This document shows positions 7,858 to 15,233 of a stretch of 24,736 nucleotides of DNA, one piece after another. The position numbers were made by a program, and so were the translations under genes. How positions within the stretch are numbered: position 1 is the stretch's first letter; each line of letters begins with the position of its first letter. Below the pieces are notes generated by a model. The model searched no databases and had not been told where the DNA came from. It saw only the letters and a list, made by a program, of their open reading frames with translations. This DNA comes from HyVt-560 sp964577195 (GTDB taxonomy: Bacteria; Pseudomonadota; Gammaproteobacteria; UWMA-0217). The DNA lies in assembly GCA_964577195.1 (NCBI GenBank), contig CAZNYF010000017.1, forward strand, positions 1-24,736, in the 5' to 3' direction.

Positions 7858-9186
7858 ATGATCAAGCAAATTAAACCGTTAACTATTTTGGTATTTTCAC
7901 TTTTAGTTGTTGGTTGCGGCGGCGGAACCACACCAGGAACCGACACAGATACAGGCAGCGGTAATCCTGGAGCAGATCCAGGAACAACGCCCAACCCTGG
8001 CGGGGGCGGAGGTTCGAATGCTTTGAAGCAAATTATTGACTGCCCAGAGGTAGCGGGTGATTCGACGCTCAATGGTAGCTTTGTAACGCTCAATACCGCG
8101 CTAGATGTAACAACGCCTCGATATGGCTTTATCGCATCGGTGCGTAAAGACCTCAATAATAACGATATTTCCATAGACTATATGGTGCATGAGCCCATTC
8201 AGTTTCCGCGTGGTTTGGTAGTGCTTATTGCTGGCGGGAAGCTCAATGCCGCTATAGAAGGCGTGAATGGTGGAAGTACCACTAGCGCGGGTGCCAATTT
8301 TCTTGTTCGTAGCGCACAGTTTTTTGCCGATGCCGGTTTTCGTACCGTGACAGTGGATCGACCTTCAGATTTTGCCCGCGATGTGAATTCAGGTGATCCA
8401 AGTAGCGATTATGATAGCTATCGAACCTCTTCCAGACATGCGACAGATCTTTCCTCAGTCATCAATGCTGTTTCGCAAGACATTCCCAGCGCCCCCGTAT
8501 TTATCGCAGGTACCAGCAGAGGCGCAATTTCTGCTGTCGTACAACAAGGCCTCGGTGCAGCATTATTGCTGTCATCCCCGGTAACCTCTGGCAGTGGATC
8601 ACCCATTGCTGAAAACACAGCTAACTTTCGTGTCAGGCCTTCTGCAATTAATAAACCCACTCAGGTTTTATGGCATGGCAGTGATCAATGCGGTGTGACA
8701 GCCCCTTTCGACTCATCACAACTCGTTACCGAGCTGGATCAAGCTGGCGTAGCCACCAAAGGCATTGAAGTCTTCGGCGGGTTTAACGATCCCTCCCAAA
8801 GCAACAATTGTCAGGCTAACACCAATCACGGATTTCTTGGTGTCGAAACCTGCGCTGTCAGACAGATGACAGACTGGGCAGCTGATACCTTACTCACACT
8901 CCCCGTAACACGCCCTGCTATAGCGAGTGGTGATCCAGCGACACTACAAACGCCTGCTGGCATCCAATTTAGATTTACCGTTTCTGCCAATGGGACGGCA
9001 CCGTTCACATTTTCATTGCCACATAGTATTACTGATTTAATGGGTGTCATTGAACTCGATGGCTCTAATCAATTTCTCTACACGCCCCCAGTTGGATTGG
9101 ATAACACTACCGATAGCTTTGTTTATGTCGCAACCGACGCAAATGGTGGAACTAGCAGTAATGTGATTCGAATTAGAATTAACTGA
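7858..9186 (+). CDS. Lipoprotein with alpha/beta-hydrolase domain and C-terminal Ig-like domain
   Basis: This 442-residue protein starts with a type II signal peptide: lipobox LVVGC with lipid-anchored Cys20. A disordered Gly/Pro/Thr/Asp-rich tether follows (about 21-57). The central region resembles an alpha/beta hydrolase: VVLIAGGKL, a nucleophile elbow GTSRG with S220, and a candidate catalytic His at residue 324 in NTNHGFLG. The last ~95 residues look like a beta-sandwich of the cadherin/Ig-like type (FRFTVSANGTAPFTFSLP, FLYTPP, DSFVYVATDANGG). An AGG upstream of the ATG is the ribosome binding site. It probably sits in the outer membrane facing outward or in the periplasm. The substrate is unknown. 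The gene lies between two toxin-antitoxin modules. Confidence 0.8.
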   Translation: MIKQIKPLTILVFSLLVVGCGGGTTPGTDTDTGSGNPGADPGTTPNPGGGGGSNALKQIIDCPEVAGDSTLNGSFVTLNTALDVTTPRYGFIASVRKDLNNNDISIDYMVHEPIQFPRGLVVLIAGGKLNAAIEGVNGGSTTSAGANFLVRSAQFFADAGFRTVTVDRPSDFARDVNSGDPSSDYDSYRTSSRHATDLSSVINAVSQDIPSAPVFIAGTSRGAISAVVQQGLGAALLLSSPVTSGSGSPIAENTANFRVRPSAINKPTQVLWHGSDQCGVTAPFDSSQLVTELDQAGVATKGIEVFGGFNDPSQSNNCQANTNHGFLGVETCAVRQMTDWAADTLLTLPVTRPAIASGDPATLQTPAGIQFRFTVSANGTAPFTFSLPHSITDLMGVIELDGSNQFLYTPPVGLDNTTDSFVYVATDANGGTSSNVIRIRIN

Positions 9187-9254
9187 TTTTTAGCCTGTAA
9201 ATCCCCCGTATATGCTCTAACCCTGGATCACCCACGTTAGAACTATGTATCGGA

Positions 9255-9671
9255 TTATAGCCATAAACGCTCGAAAGCTTTTCCGTCGGAGAATCGATAA
9301 ATTGAGAAGTCTCGTTCATCTACCGTCAACAATTGCCTGACTTTACTATGTCCTGCCAGCACTACCAGAGCGGCATCTGTAAAATCAGGATCAATGTTTT
9401 TGTATTGCTTGATCACCATCCGAATGCTGGCTATATTCCGAGAAGTTAATTCGTGCATAGCTATTGCGCCTCGCTCTAACCATTGCAGTAAAGCCTGCTT
9501 ACCTGAATTATTCAGAAAATAGCAGACCTCAACAATTACTGCCCATGAACTGTGCATTTCCAGACTTTGATTGGCTTCTAAAAACGCTTTCGCGCTTTGG
9601 TGATGAGAGTCATTTTTCGCAAATAATGCGATCAGAAATCCACTATCAACCCAAGTGGCTGTGTTTACCAC
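9255..9671 (-). CDS. PIN-domain toxin (VapC-like), module 2
   Basis: This 138-residue PIN-domain protein is clearly divergent from module 1. Active-site acidic residues are D9 in WVDSGFLIALF, E48 in VIVEVCYFL, D99 in DFTDAALVVLA and D118 in LTVDERDF. The arrangement fits the subgroup with the YKNIDPDFTDAALV-type segment. It overlaps its antitoxin by 26 bases, consistent with coupled translation. The acidic set is intact, so a functional RNase is expected. Confidence 0.86.
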   Translation of the reverse strand: MVNTATWVDSGFLIALFAKNDSHHQSAKAFLEANQSLEMHSSWAVIVEVCYFLNNSGKQALLQWLERGAIAMHELTSRNIASIRMVIKQYKNIDPDFTDAALVVLAGHSKVRQLLTVDERDFSIYRFSDGKAFERLWL

Positions 9672-9903
9672 GCAGTTTTTCCCATATTTTTCGTTTTAAT
9701 GGATCCGATGGTGGCTCCGCCAGACGCCCGGCTTCAAATAAATCTTGCCCCATATCGTAAGGGGATTGATCTTTCTGAATCAGTTTTTGGCACAGCTCAT
9801 TAACAGCTTGTCTTGCGAGATCGCTCTTGCTACGACCTAAACGCCTAGCTGTTTTATCGAGCAAGTTTTCTTCACTGGAAGAAAGTCTAACGGACAATGT
9901 CAC
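9646..9903 (-). CDS. Ribbon-helix-helix antitoxin (CopG-like), module 2
   Basis: This 85-residue protein has an N-terminal RHH fold: strand LSVRLSS, then helices rich in Lys/Arg/Glu (KTARRLGRSKSDLARQAVNE). The C-terminus (GQDLFEAGRLAEPPSDP and a basic tail) is of the kind that wraps PIN toxins. The start is GTG 9903, with AGAGAG about seven bases upstream. A perfect 9-base inverted repeat just upstream (9916-9934) is a plausible autoregulatory operator. Confidence 0.84.
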   Translation of the reverse strand: MTLSVRLSSSEENLLDKTARRLGRSKSDLARQAVNELCQKLIQKDQSPYDMGQDLFEAGRLAEPPSDPLKRKIWEKLRGKHSHLG

Positions 9904-9915
9904 TATGAATCTCTC

Positions 9916-9934
9916 TTGTCATACAGTATGACAA
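9916..9934. promoter_or_regulatory. Inverted repeat, probable operator of toxin-antitoxin module 2
   Basis: TTGTCATAC and GTATGACAA form a perfect 9-base inverted repeat around a central A. It lies 12 bases upstream of the antitoxin start codon on the minus strand. RHH antitoxins typically bind such palindromes to repress their own operon. There is no T-run, so it is unlikely to be a terminator. Confidence 0.6.
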
Positions 9935-10033
9935 AGCTTAACATTATGGGCCATATTCCTCAAATCTGATATCGCAAGAAACGTTTGTGCACTATCATCT
10001 CGGCCGTAAAACTCACTTTTTTGGTAGTTTAAT

Positions 10034-10462
10034 TCAGCATTGTGCCCAGGGTAACCCTTCGTGTCGCCAGCCAGCGAGTGTGCTGCGATGATGATTGCTA
10101 TCCAGCTCTCCCTCAAATCCGGTATCTATGTTGTAGATATTTTTAAGGCCAGACGCTATCAGTTTCTCACCTGCTTCAAGCGAGCGTTTGCCGCTTCTAC
10201 AAATGAGAATGATGGGTGGGCAGTTTCCTTCGATGCAGCTGATGCCGCCGAGTAATAGGTTTCTCACTTGTTTCTCAAAATCAGGGTTAGTTTTCCAGTC
10301 GGGTTCATCTACCCAGGGAATATGAACAGCGCCTTTGGGGTGGCCAATCATTAAAAACTCCATGCCTGAACGTACGTCGATGAATAAGGCGGAGGGGGTA
10401 TTCTCTATTATTTCCCAAGCTTGGGAAGGCGAGATTGATTTAACTTCTTCAGGGTTATTCAT
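10034..10462 (-). CDS. Rhodanese-like sulfurtransferase (second paralogue)
   Basis: This 142-residue single-domain rhodanese has ALFIDVRSGMEFLMIGHPKG near 25-44 and the active loop ICRSGKRS with Cys at residue 88. C-RSGKR-S is the canonical six-residue loop, so sulfur-substrate sulfurtransferase activity is plausible. Two further cysteines (C76 and C81, in CIEGNC) precede the loop and might form a disulfide or relay persulfide. The C-terminal FEGELDSNHHRSTLAGWRHEGLPW is typical of longer bacterial single-domain rhodaneses. No signal peptide is seen. It is not closely similar to the rhodanese at 4760. No neighbour indicates the pathway. Confidence 0.86.
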   Translation of the reverse strand: MNNPEEVKSISPSQAWEIIENTPSALFIDVRSGMEFLMIGHPKGAVHIPWVDEPDWKTNPDFEKQVRNLLLGGISCIEGNCPPIILICRSGKRSLEAGEKLIASGLKNIYNIDTGFEGELDSNHHRSTLAGWRHEGLPWAQC

Positions 10463-10638
10463 TGGCTTTTTAAAATAGTATTTGGTGATGAATAAAGTAT
10501 AGACAAAAAATATCCTGCGGGAAAAAGTAATGAACTCTTCAACCTGGAAAAATCAGTTGAGCGCCGAAAAGACTAGTAAGCCATTGGCGTGCATGGTCTT
10601 CGATGATTCAACGTATTCTTCTAGGTTTAGTCAAATAG
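10463..10638. other. Intergenic stretch without a recognised gene
   Basis: This lies between the second rhodanese and the HAD remnant. It should contain the rhodanese promoter, but no convincing -35/-10 pair was found. A 58-codon open frame from ATG 10530 runs through it into the HAD remnant in another frame. It resembles nothing known and is not called. Confidence 0.4.
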
Positions 10639-10810
10639 GCCGAGAAAAAACCATTTCTACCCGATGCAATTCTTTTGGATATGGATGGCGTGCAGTATCA
10701 CGGTGATCATCCGCTCGCCGGGGCTGCTGAGTTTATCGAAGGCATTGGCTCAATTCCGCGCGTATATTACCAATAATCCAATTTTATCGCCTCCTGAGAT
10801 GGTATGTTGA
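10639..10810 (+). pseudogene. Remnant of a HAD-IIA (NagD-like) phosphatase gene
   Basis: Translation from 10657 gives LPDAILLDMDGV followed by YHGDHPLAGAAEFIEG. This is the DxDG(V/T) catalytic motif 1 and following segment of HAD subfamily IIA. The frame hits TAA at 10774-10776. One base out of register, from about 10763, the expected next motif continues as YITNNPILSPPEMV and stops at TGA 10808-10810. An in-frame TAG (10636-10638) closes it upstream. Only about 50 codons of a protein normally ~250-300 residues long remain. One frameshift plus loss of the 3' part makes this a decayed fragment. Its end overlaps the first codons of the next gene's longest frame. Confidence 0.7.
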
Positions 10811-11733
10811 CTGCCATGAGAATGATTAAAGTAACCGTGTTATCACTTTGTTTGAGTGTTTGCTTGCAATTCTCTGCTGCCGCTACCGAAAACCTCACAG
10901 CAGATCAAATTGCGCTAGAGGCTTATCGCCATATTCACTGGTTAAGGATTGATAAAATCGCAACTGAAAAAGTTGGAGGTAAGGTAGCGACTTTAATTAA
11001 TCGGGGTCGTGGTGGGCGAGTGACGATAAATACCTTTAATAATTACGTCAACAGTGATTTTGATGATCCTTCGATAGAAACAAAAACACTGGCTATTTTC
11101 CAGTCTGGAAAACAGCGAGGGTTGGGGCTATTAATGACCAGTTATACCGCACTGGAAAAAGCACCGGCGGTGATGATCTGGTTACCAGAATTAAGGAAAG
11201 TACGTCGTTTTGCAGCGCCCGCACATGATGATGCCTGGGCTGGATCGGTGATGACATTTGGTGAGGTGTTTTTACGTCGCCCGGAACATGAGGTGCATGA
11301 ATTATTAGGGCGAGAAACCATAGATTATTGCCTTGATGTGATGTCAGCTAATGAGCATAAAAAACTTAGCAGATTAACGCTACCCGTTGCAGATTGTAGC
11401 TTTAAGGGTAGAGATGTTTATCGACTGAAAAGCACAACGAAATTTAAGCGCTGGTGGTATGACTATCACCTCACCGATATAGATGTGGAAAACTATTTGC
11501 CCTACAGAACGGTGTATTTTAAAAATGACAAACAAATAAAGACGATTTGGATCGCATGGAAAAATGGCAAGCGTGATGATCCTCTGGTGCATTATCCCTA
11601 TTACATTTTTGGTCACGTAGATGCTACCGGATTTGAGAGTATATTTTATGTGCCAGAGGAAACGGTTGAGTGGGATATGGATTTGCCTGATCGGTTTTGG
11701 TCCGAGCGGACGTTGCGTAAAATCAAACGTTAA
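10804..11733 (+). CDS. Periplasmic outer membrane lipoprotein-sorting (LolA-fold) family protein
   Basis: This 309-residue protein has an N-terminal signal peptide (hydrophobic VTVLSLCLSVCLQFSAA, likely cleavage near SAAA). The body resembles the LolA-like family often annotated as outer membrane lipoprotein-sorting protein, with segments such as TKTLAIFQSGKQRGLGLLM, MIWLPELRKVRRFAAP and SVMTFGEVFLRRP, all typical of that group. The fold is a half-barrel that can carry a lipid or lipoprotein acyl chain. Members are often found with RND-type exporters, but none is present here. The start could be ATG 10804, 10816 or 10822; the last two give a tighter signal peptide and no ribosome binding site decides it. 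The cargo is unknown. Confidence 0.75.
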   Translation: MLTAMRMIKVTVLSLCLSVCLQFSAAATENLTADQIALEAYRHIHWLRIDKIATEKVGGKVATLINRGRGGRVTINTFNNYVNSDFDDPSIETKTLAIFQSGKQRGLGLLMTSYTALEKAPAVMIWLPELRKVRRFAAPAHDDAWAGSVMTFGEVFLRRPEHEVHELLGRETIDYCLDVMSANEHKKLSRLTLPVADCSFKGRDVYRLKSTTKFKRWWYDYHLTDIDVENYLPYRTVYFKNDKQIKTIWIAWKNGKRDDPLVHYPYYIFGHVDATGFESIFYVPEETVEWDMDLPDRFWSERTLRKIKR

Positions 11734-11787
11734 ACCTAAAAAAATAGCTTGCGTGGACTTTCGTGATCCAACTGATTTTTCTAGGTT
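11733..11787. terminator. Possible bidirectional terminator between convergent genes
   Basis: AACCTAAAAAAA (11733-11744) and TTTTTCTAGGTT (11776-11787) are complementary with one mismatch, around a 31-base loop. They lie between the 3' ends of the LolA-like gene and the patatin-like gene. The stem is A/T-rich and the loop is long, so this is only a candidate. Confidence 0.3.
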
Positions 11788-11798
11788 AAAGCGCGCCT

Positions 11799-13151
11799 CT
11801 AAAAAGATTGCATAAATTCCTGTGTGCCAGCAGCATCTAAAACTAAATTTCTACCCGCTGAAATTAATCTGTCGATAGCATCTTTAGAGAGCGAAAAAGA
11901 GGTAGGCTGATGCCGCAAGAAACTACGTTCGTCTGGATCTTTCACATACATTAAGCCTGCGTTGACAAAATAAAATTGTGGCTCTGCATCGCAGTGTTGA
12001 TCTCCGCAGCGAATTTTTCGCGTGGCTTCGCGCCATTTTTCTACTGCGGATTTAAATACTTTTAACGTGTCTGCGTTGTAGCGGTTAACCTGCACAGTGG
12101 TTGCGATATCGACTGAATCAATGGTAGAGGGTGGGTTTTTGGAAAGATTAAGCTGGCGGTTTGGCTCGGCTGAAGCATTGACTACAATGACCAGCACTTT
12201 TTTAACTAACTTGTTGAGTAATATTGAGGTGCGGGAATCCGGGTTTCCCTGATGAAATCGAACGCGATCCATGACTGATCGCAATCCTAAATTATCGGCC
12301 AGACCGCCATCAAGTAAATGTATATAGGGGCGCTCAAGAATGTTTTGATACGCGTGAATTTTACGGGCTATGGATTCTCGCTCATCTCCACTGGAGGGTT
12401 CTTCGAGCACTGTTGTTACCCAATCAGGTGCTTGATAGTCACAAGCGCCTGCGTAATTAAACAGGGTGACAGTGGATAATATGCCCGGAACTGCGGAGGA
12501 CGCGGCGACGGCGCGCGAAATAGGGAAGCTGTTTAATTCCGAGCAGAGTAAATCAAAATGTAATTGATCAAAGGTAAAGCTGTCGCCTAGCGTGATGTCG
12601 GTGGCGTTGATGACAATATCCGGCCCACCATTTTTTCTTAGATCGCCAAACGTAGCATGACCAAATAAAATTTTGTCGTAGTGTTGGATGGATAATTCAC
12701 TGCGGTTGAAATTAGGCGACCACAAACGCGCCCAGTTCAGTGGATTAAAAAACTGTTTGACTAGATCAGTGTCTATGTCGCGATATAAAAAACGCGGTTT
12801 GAAATCTTTAAAAATCCCTTCTCCGTGCAGACCAAAATAGGCAGCGGTAAAACTGCCGCCAGAAACGGCAGAGATCATGTCTATTTCATCGAGCAAGTAG
12901 CGTTGCTTCCCCTGCCAGTTAACAGAAAGTTCTGATAATGCCTCCAGCGCGCCATAAGCCAGTGCGGAAGCACGTGCGCCGCCGCCAGAAAAAGTCATTA
13001 CAATTAATAAGTCATCTGCCCGCTCGGATCCGTAAGTTGCTAATGCAGGGTTAGGTGCATCTATTGAGTTGTTGATGGTGAAGTGCGCACAGCCAGAAAG
13101 GAATAGACTAATGAGTAGTAGAAAGAGGCGTGGCAGGCTGAGGTTAAACAT
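11799..13151 (-). CDS. Patatin-like phospholipase lipoprotein
   Basis: This 450-residue protein has a lipobox LFLSGC, with Cys21 as the lipidation site. It has a patatin-like lipase domain with a Ser-Asp dyad. The oxyanion-hole motif SGGGARA is at 55-61. The nucleophile segment is SAVSGGSF with Ser97, where the first Gly of GxSxG is replaced by Ala, as is common in this lipoprotein subgroup. The catalytic Asp is in LLDGGLADNLG (D281). It probably acts as a lipid acyl hydrolase on the inner face of the outer membrane. The C-terminal third (SVDIATTVQVNRYNAD) is family-specific. It is transcribed towards the LolA-like gene and divergently from the glutathione S-transferase gene. Confidence 0.88.
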   Translation of the reverse strand: MFNLSLPRLFLLLISLFLSGCAHFTINNSIDAPNPALATYGSERADDLLIVMTFSGGGARASALAYGALEALSELSVNWQGKQRYLLDEIDMISAVSGGSFTAAYFGLHGEGIFKDFKPRFLYRDIDTDLVKQFFNPLNWARLWSPNFNRSELSIQHYDKILFGHATFGDLRKNGGPDIVINATDITLGDSFTFDQLHFDLLCSELNSFPISRAVAASSAVPGILSTVTLFNYAGACDYQAPDWVTTVLEEPSSGDERESIARKIHAYQNILERPYIHLLDGGLADNLGLRSVMDRVRFHQGNPDSRTSILLNKLVKKVLVIVVNASAEPNRQLNLSKNPPSTIDSVDIATTVQVNRYNADTLKVFKSAVEKWREATRKIRCGDQHCDAEPQFYFVNAGLMYVKDPDERSFLRHQPTSFSLSKDAIDRLISAGRNLVLDAAGTQEFMQSF

Positions 13152-13223
13152 GGTGTTAAAAGGCGAAAAATCCTAGTTTAGCGAATATTTAAGCGTTAAG
13201 CTGAGATTAATGTCATCGAGTTT

Positions 13224-13847
13224 ATGGTCTCTACTATGTACAAAGTTTATGGCGATAAGTTTTCAGGTAACTGCTACAAAATTAGCCTGTTAATGTCGTT
13301 GTTACAGATTGAGTATGAGTGGGTATCCATCGACATTTTAAAAAATGAAACCCGCGATAAAGATTTTCTAGCGCGTAATCCGATAGGCCAGGTGCCCGTT
13401 TTGGAATTACCGGATGGCAGTTGTTTATACGAGTCGAATGCGATATTAAATTATCTGGCTGAGGGAACTGAATTCCTGCCAGATGATCCATTAAACAGAG
13501 CGCAGGTTTTGCAGTGGCAGTTTTTCGAGCAGTATAGCCATGAGCCTTATATTGCGGTGGCGAGATTTATCCAGCGCTATCTCGGTATGCCTGAAGACAG
13601 ACGCGCGGAGTACGAGAGCAAGCAAGCAGGTGGGCACCGAGCATTGGCGGTGATGGAATTACATTTGAGTAAAGCTACGTTTTTGGTGAATGATGGCTAC
13701 TCAATCGCCGATATTTCGCTATATGCGTACACGCATGTGGCAGGGGAAGGTGGCTTTGATCTGGATCGTTATCCTGCTATTCAACGATGGCTGAAACGTA
13801 TTGCCGGGCAGAAAAAACATCATGCAATGGGAGCAAATAATGATTAA
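13224..13847 (+). CDS. Glutathione S-transferase family protein
   Basis: This 207-residue protein is a cytosolic GST-type detoxification or thiol-transfer enzyme. The N-terminal thioredoxin-like domain has YKVYGDKFSGNCYKISLLM, the cis-proline segment IGQVPVLELPDG and the gamma-glutamyl-binding YESNAILNYLAE. The C-terminal helical domain includes the N-capping stretch FLVNDGYSIADISLYAYTH. The residue after the first strand (Ser14, or Cys17 in SGNCYK) may be the catalytic one. The start could also be the ATG at 13236, four codons later; the first ATG has GAG nearby. The last eight bases overlap the pentapeptide-repeat gene, so the pair is probably co-expressed. Confidence 0.9.
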   Translation: MVSTMYKVYGDKFSGNCYKISLLMSLLQIEYEWVSIDILKNETRDKDFLARNPIGQVPVLELPDGSCLYESNAILNYLAEGTEFLPDDPLNRAQVLQWQFFEQYSHEPYIAVARFIQRYLGMPEDRRAEYESKQAGGHRALAVMELHLSKATFLVNDGYSIADISLYAYTHVAGEGGFDLDRYPAIQRWLKRIAGQKKHHAMGANND

Positions 13848-14643
13848 TAGACTAACAATAATGGGCTTACTAATGGCGTTGACTCAGACAGGCTACGCAA
13901 TAAACGTCTCCTCGCAAGGGGATACCGTTCTCATTGAGGATGCGATTTCAAACGAGGGTGTTAGGGCTAATATTCACTTAATCGAAACCGCGCCGGATGG
14001 CAGTTCGCAGATGGTGCCGCTTGAGAATGCTGAGGGGATTCGATATGAATTGAACGGTCGGGATTTACGAATTTCGACTGCTGCTGCTCACGGTCGCTAT
14101 CACGCCATCTCAATTGTGCGGGTTGAAAATGGTAATCGCCAGTCGATGCGGGTGAGCATTGGCGGGACTTCCAGCTCGAATATTTCTTCCAGCGCGAGTT
14201 CCGGTTCGACCTCTATTTCAAATACAACTTCGATTGTGCAGCACGGAAATCGGCAAACAAACCCCGCTGTCCCCAAGCCTACTAGGCAAAATCGAGTGGG
14301 ATCCTGGATTAATCAACAAATCAAAAATGAAGATCTCACTGCGACAAACTTTGCGGGTTCTGCTGTCGTCAATAGTCGCTTTGAAGCAAACCAGCTAGGC
14401 CGAACTGATTTTTCAGGCAGCAGCGTCACCAATACCCGATTCCTTCATTGCGAACTCGGTGAGGCTGATTTTCGTGGCAGCCAGTTGGTCAATGTTAAAT
14501 TTGAGCACTCCGATCTGAAATTGGTTAATTTTCAGGGTGCGGGAATGGTGGGTGTCGACTTTCATCAGTCCGACCTATCAGGCGCAATCTGGGTGGATGG
14601 ACGGGTGTGTAAGGAGGGGTCAGTTGGCAAATGCCATTTGTAA
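13840..14643 (+). CDS. Exported pentapeptide-repeat protein
   Basis: This 267-residue protein starts with a signal peptide (MINRLTIMGLLMALTQTGYA, probable cleavage after residue 20). A globular beta-rich part follows, then a Ser/Thr-rich linker (GGTSSSNISSSASSGSTS). A block of about nine pentapeptide-like repeats comes next, of the A(D/N)(L/F)xx type, e.g. TDFSG, ADFRG, VNFQG, VDFHQ and SDLSG, which should form a right-handed quadrilateral beta helix. The C-terminus ends in two Cys (CKEGSVGKC) that may form a disulfide. The start is ATG 13840 rather than the upstream TTG, because GGGAG at 13829-13833 is well spaced and the signal peptide begins there. It overlaps the GST stop by eight bases. 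The function is unknown. Confidence 0.78.
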   Translation: MINRLTIMGLLMALTQTGYAINVSSQGDTVLIEDAISNEGVRANIHLIETAPDGSSQMVPLENAEGIRYELNGRDLRISTAAAHGRYHAISIVRVENGNRQSMRVSIGGTSSSNISSSASSGSTSISNTTSIVQHGNRQTNPAVPKPTRQNRVGSWINQQIKNEDLTATNFAGSAVVNSRFEANQLGRTDFSGSSVTNTRFLHCELGEADFRGSQLVNVKFEHSDLKLVNFQGAGMVGVDFHQSDLSGAIWVDGRVCKEGSVGKCHL

Positions 14644-14667
14644 AAGCGTTTATTGGGCGCGAGGGAA

Positions 14668-14907
14668 TCAGTAATGCGGCGGAATTTCCTGCTCTCTGAA
14701 CCCGGTTGGCTCATCAGCTGGTGCCATTTCACGTAGGCGCTCGGCTAGCTTTTGGCTGAATTTATCGAGAAATTCTACCGTATCTTGCAGTTTTACCACG
14801 GTTTGGTTGAGCTCTTCGATGGTGTGTTCCTGATGCGCGAGTTTAGTTTCCAGCTCGATCAAGCGGTTATCGGTCGAAGTATCTATGACTTTCCGCCTCC
14901 CTCGCAA
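14668..14907 (-). CDS. slyX: SlyX family protein
   Basis: This small coiled-coil protein of unknown biochemical role is conserved in gammaproteobacteria. The heptad-rich NRLIELETKLAHQEHTIEEL and the diagnostic C-terminal PPHY support the call. The coordinates use TTG 14907, which gives 79 residues, but that codon has no ribosome binding site. GAGGGAGG lies just after it and is ideally placed for ATA 14886, which would give 72 residues, equal to E. coli SlyX, with the N-terminus aligning to the family. ATA overlaps the bolA stop in ATAG. No ATG or GTG lies nearby in frame. The gene call is secure and the start is not. Confidence 0.88.
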   Translation of the reverse strand: MRGRRKVIDTSTDNRLIELETKLAHQEHTIEELNQTVVKLQDTVEFLDKFSQKLAERLREMAPADEPTGFREQEIPPHY

Positions 14908-15197
14908 GCGGGGGATTGAGGCGCTTTGCCGGTACGTTCAAACCATTGGTCTGGATTGTAGGTGTGCAGCGCCAGGGCGTGAATCACGCCGGAAAGCTCG
15001 GTTTTTAACGTCTCATTCACCATGCGGTGTTGCTTGATTAGCATGAGATCAGCGAATTTTTTGGAAACCAGTGTGACTTTGAAATGCGATTCACGACCGG
15101 GAGGCCCGGAATGCATATCGCTCTCATTCTCTATTTCCAAATGAATGGGGTCAAAAGCGTCATTGAGTTTGTCGATGATTTGCTGCTCTATGGTCAT
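14883..15197 (-). CDS. bolA: BolA family protein
   Basis: This 104-residue protein has the BolA/IbaG fold. Characteristic segments are IENESDMHSGPPGRESHFKVTL split by the usual invariant His residues, then FADLMLIKQHRMVNETL and the C-terminal GVIHALALHTYNPDQW. BolA proteins bind Fe-S clusters together with monothiol glutaredoxins and affect morphology and stress gene expression. The SHFKV segment and the HRMVNE helix favour the true BolA branch over IbaG/YrbA. The C-terminal tail (SPACEGGGKS) carries an extra Cys and doubles as the slyX ribosome binding region. It is divergent from the flavoprotein gene at 15359. Confidence 0.9.
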   Translation of the reverse strand: MTIEQQIIDKLNDAFDPIHLEIENESDMHSGPPGRESHFKVTLVSKKFADLMLIKQHRMVNETLKTELSGVIHALALHTYNPDQWFERTGKAPQSPACEGGGKS

Positions 15198-15218
15198 GCG
15201 AGTACGGAGCCGTTTAAT

Positions 15219-15233
15219 TGATGAGCCTCATCA
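15219..15233. promoter_or_regulatory. 15-base palindrome in the bolA / flavoprotein divergent region
   Basis: TGATGAG and CTCATCA flank a central C as a perfect palindrome. On the minus strand it overlaps a -10-like TATGAT for bolA. A second, shorter inverted repeat (CCTGC AA GCAGG) is at 15246-15257. This could be an operator shared by the divergent genes; no regulator family is recognised. Confidence 0.35.

Noticed and set aside
10530..10706. 58-codon open frame starting ATG 10530
   Set aside because: It has no family resemblance and only a poorly spaced ribosome binding site. It runs across the HAD remnant in a different frame, so it is probably chance.
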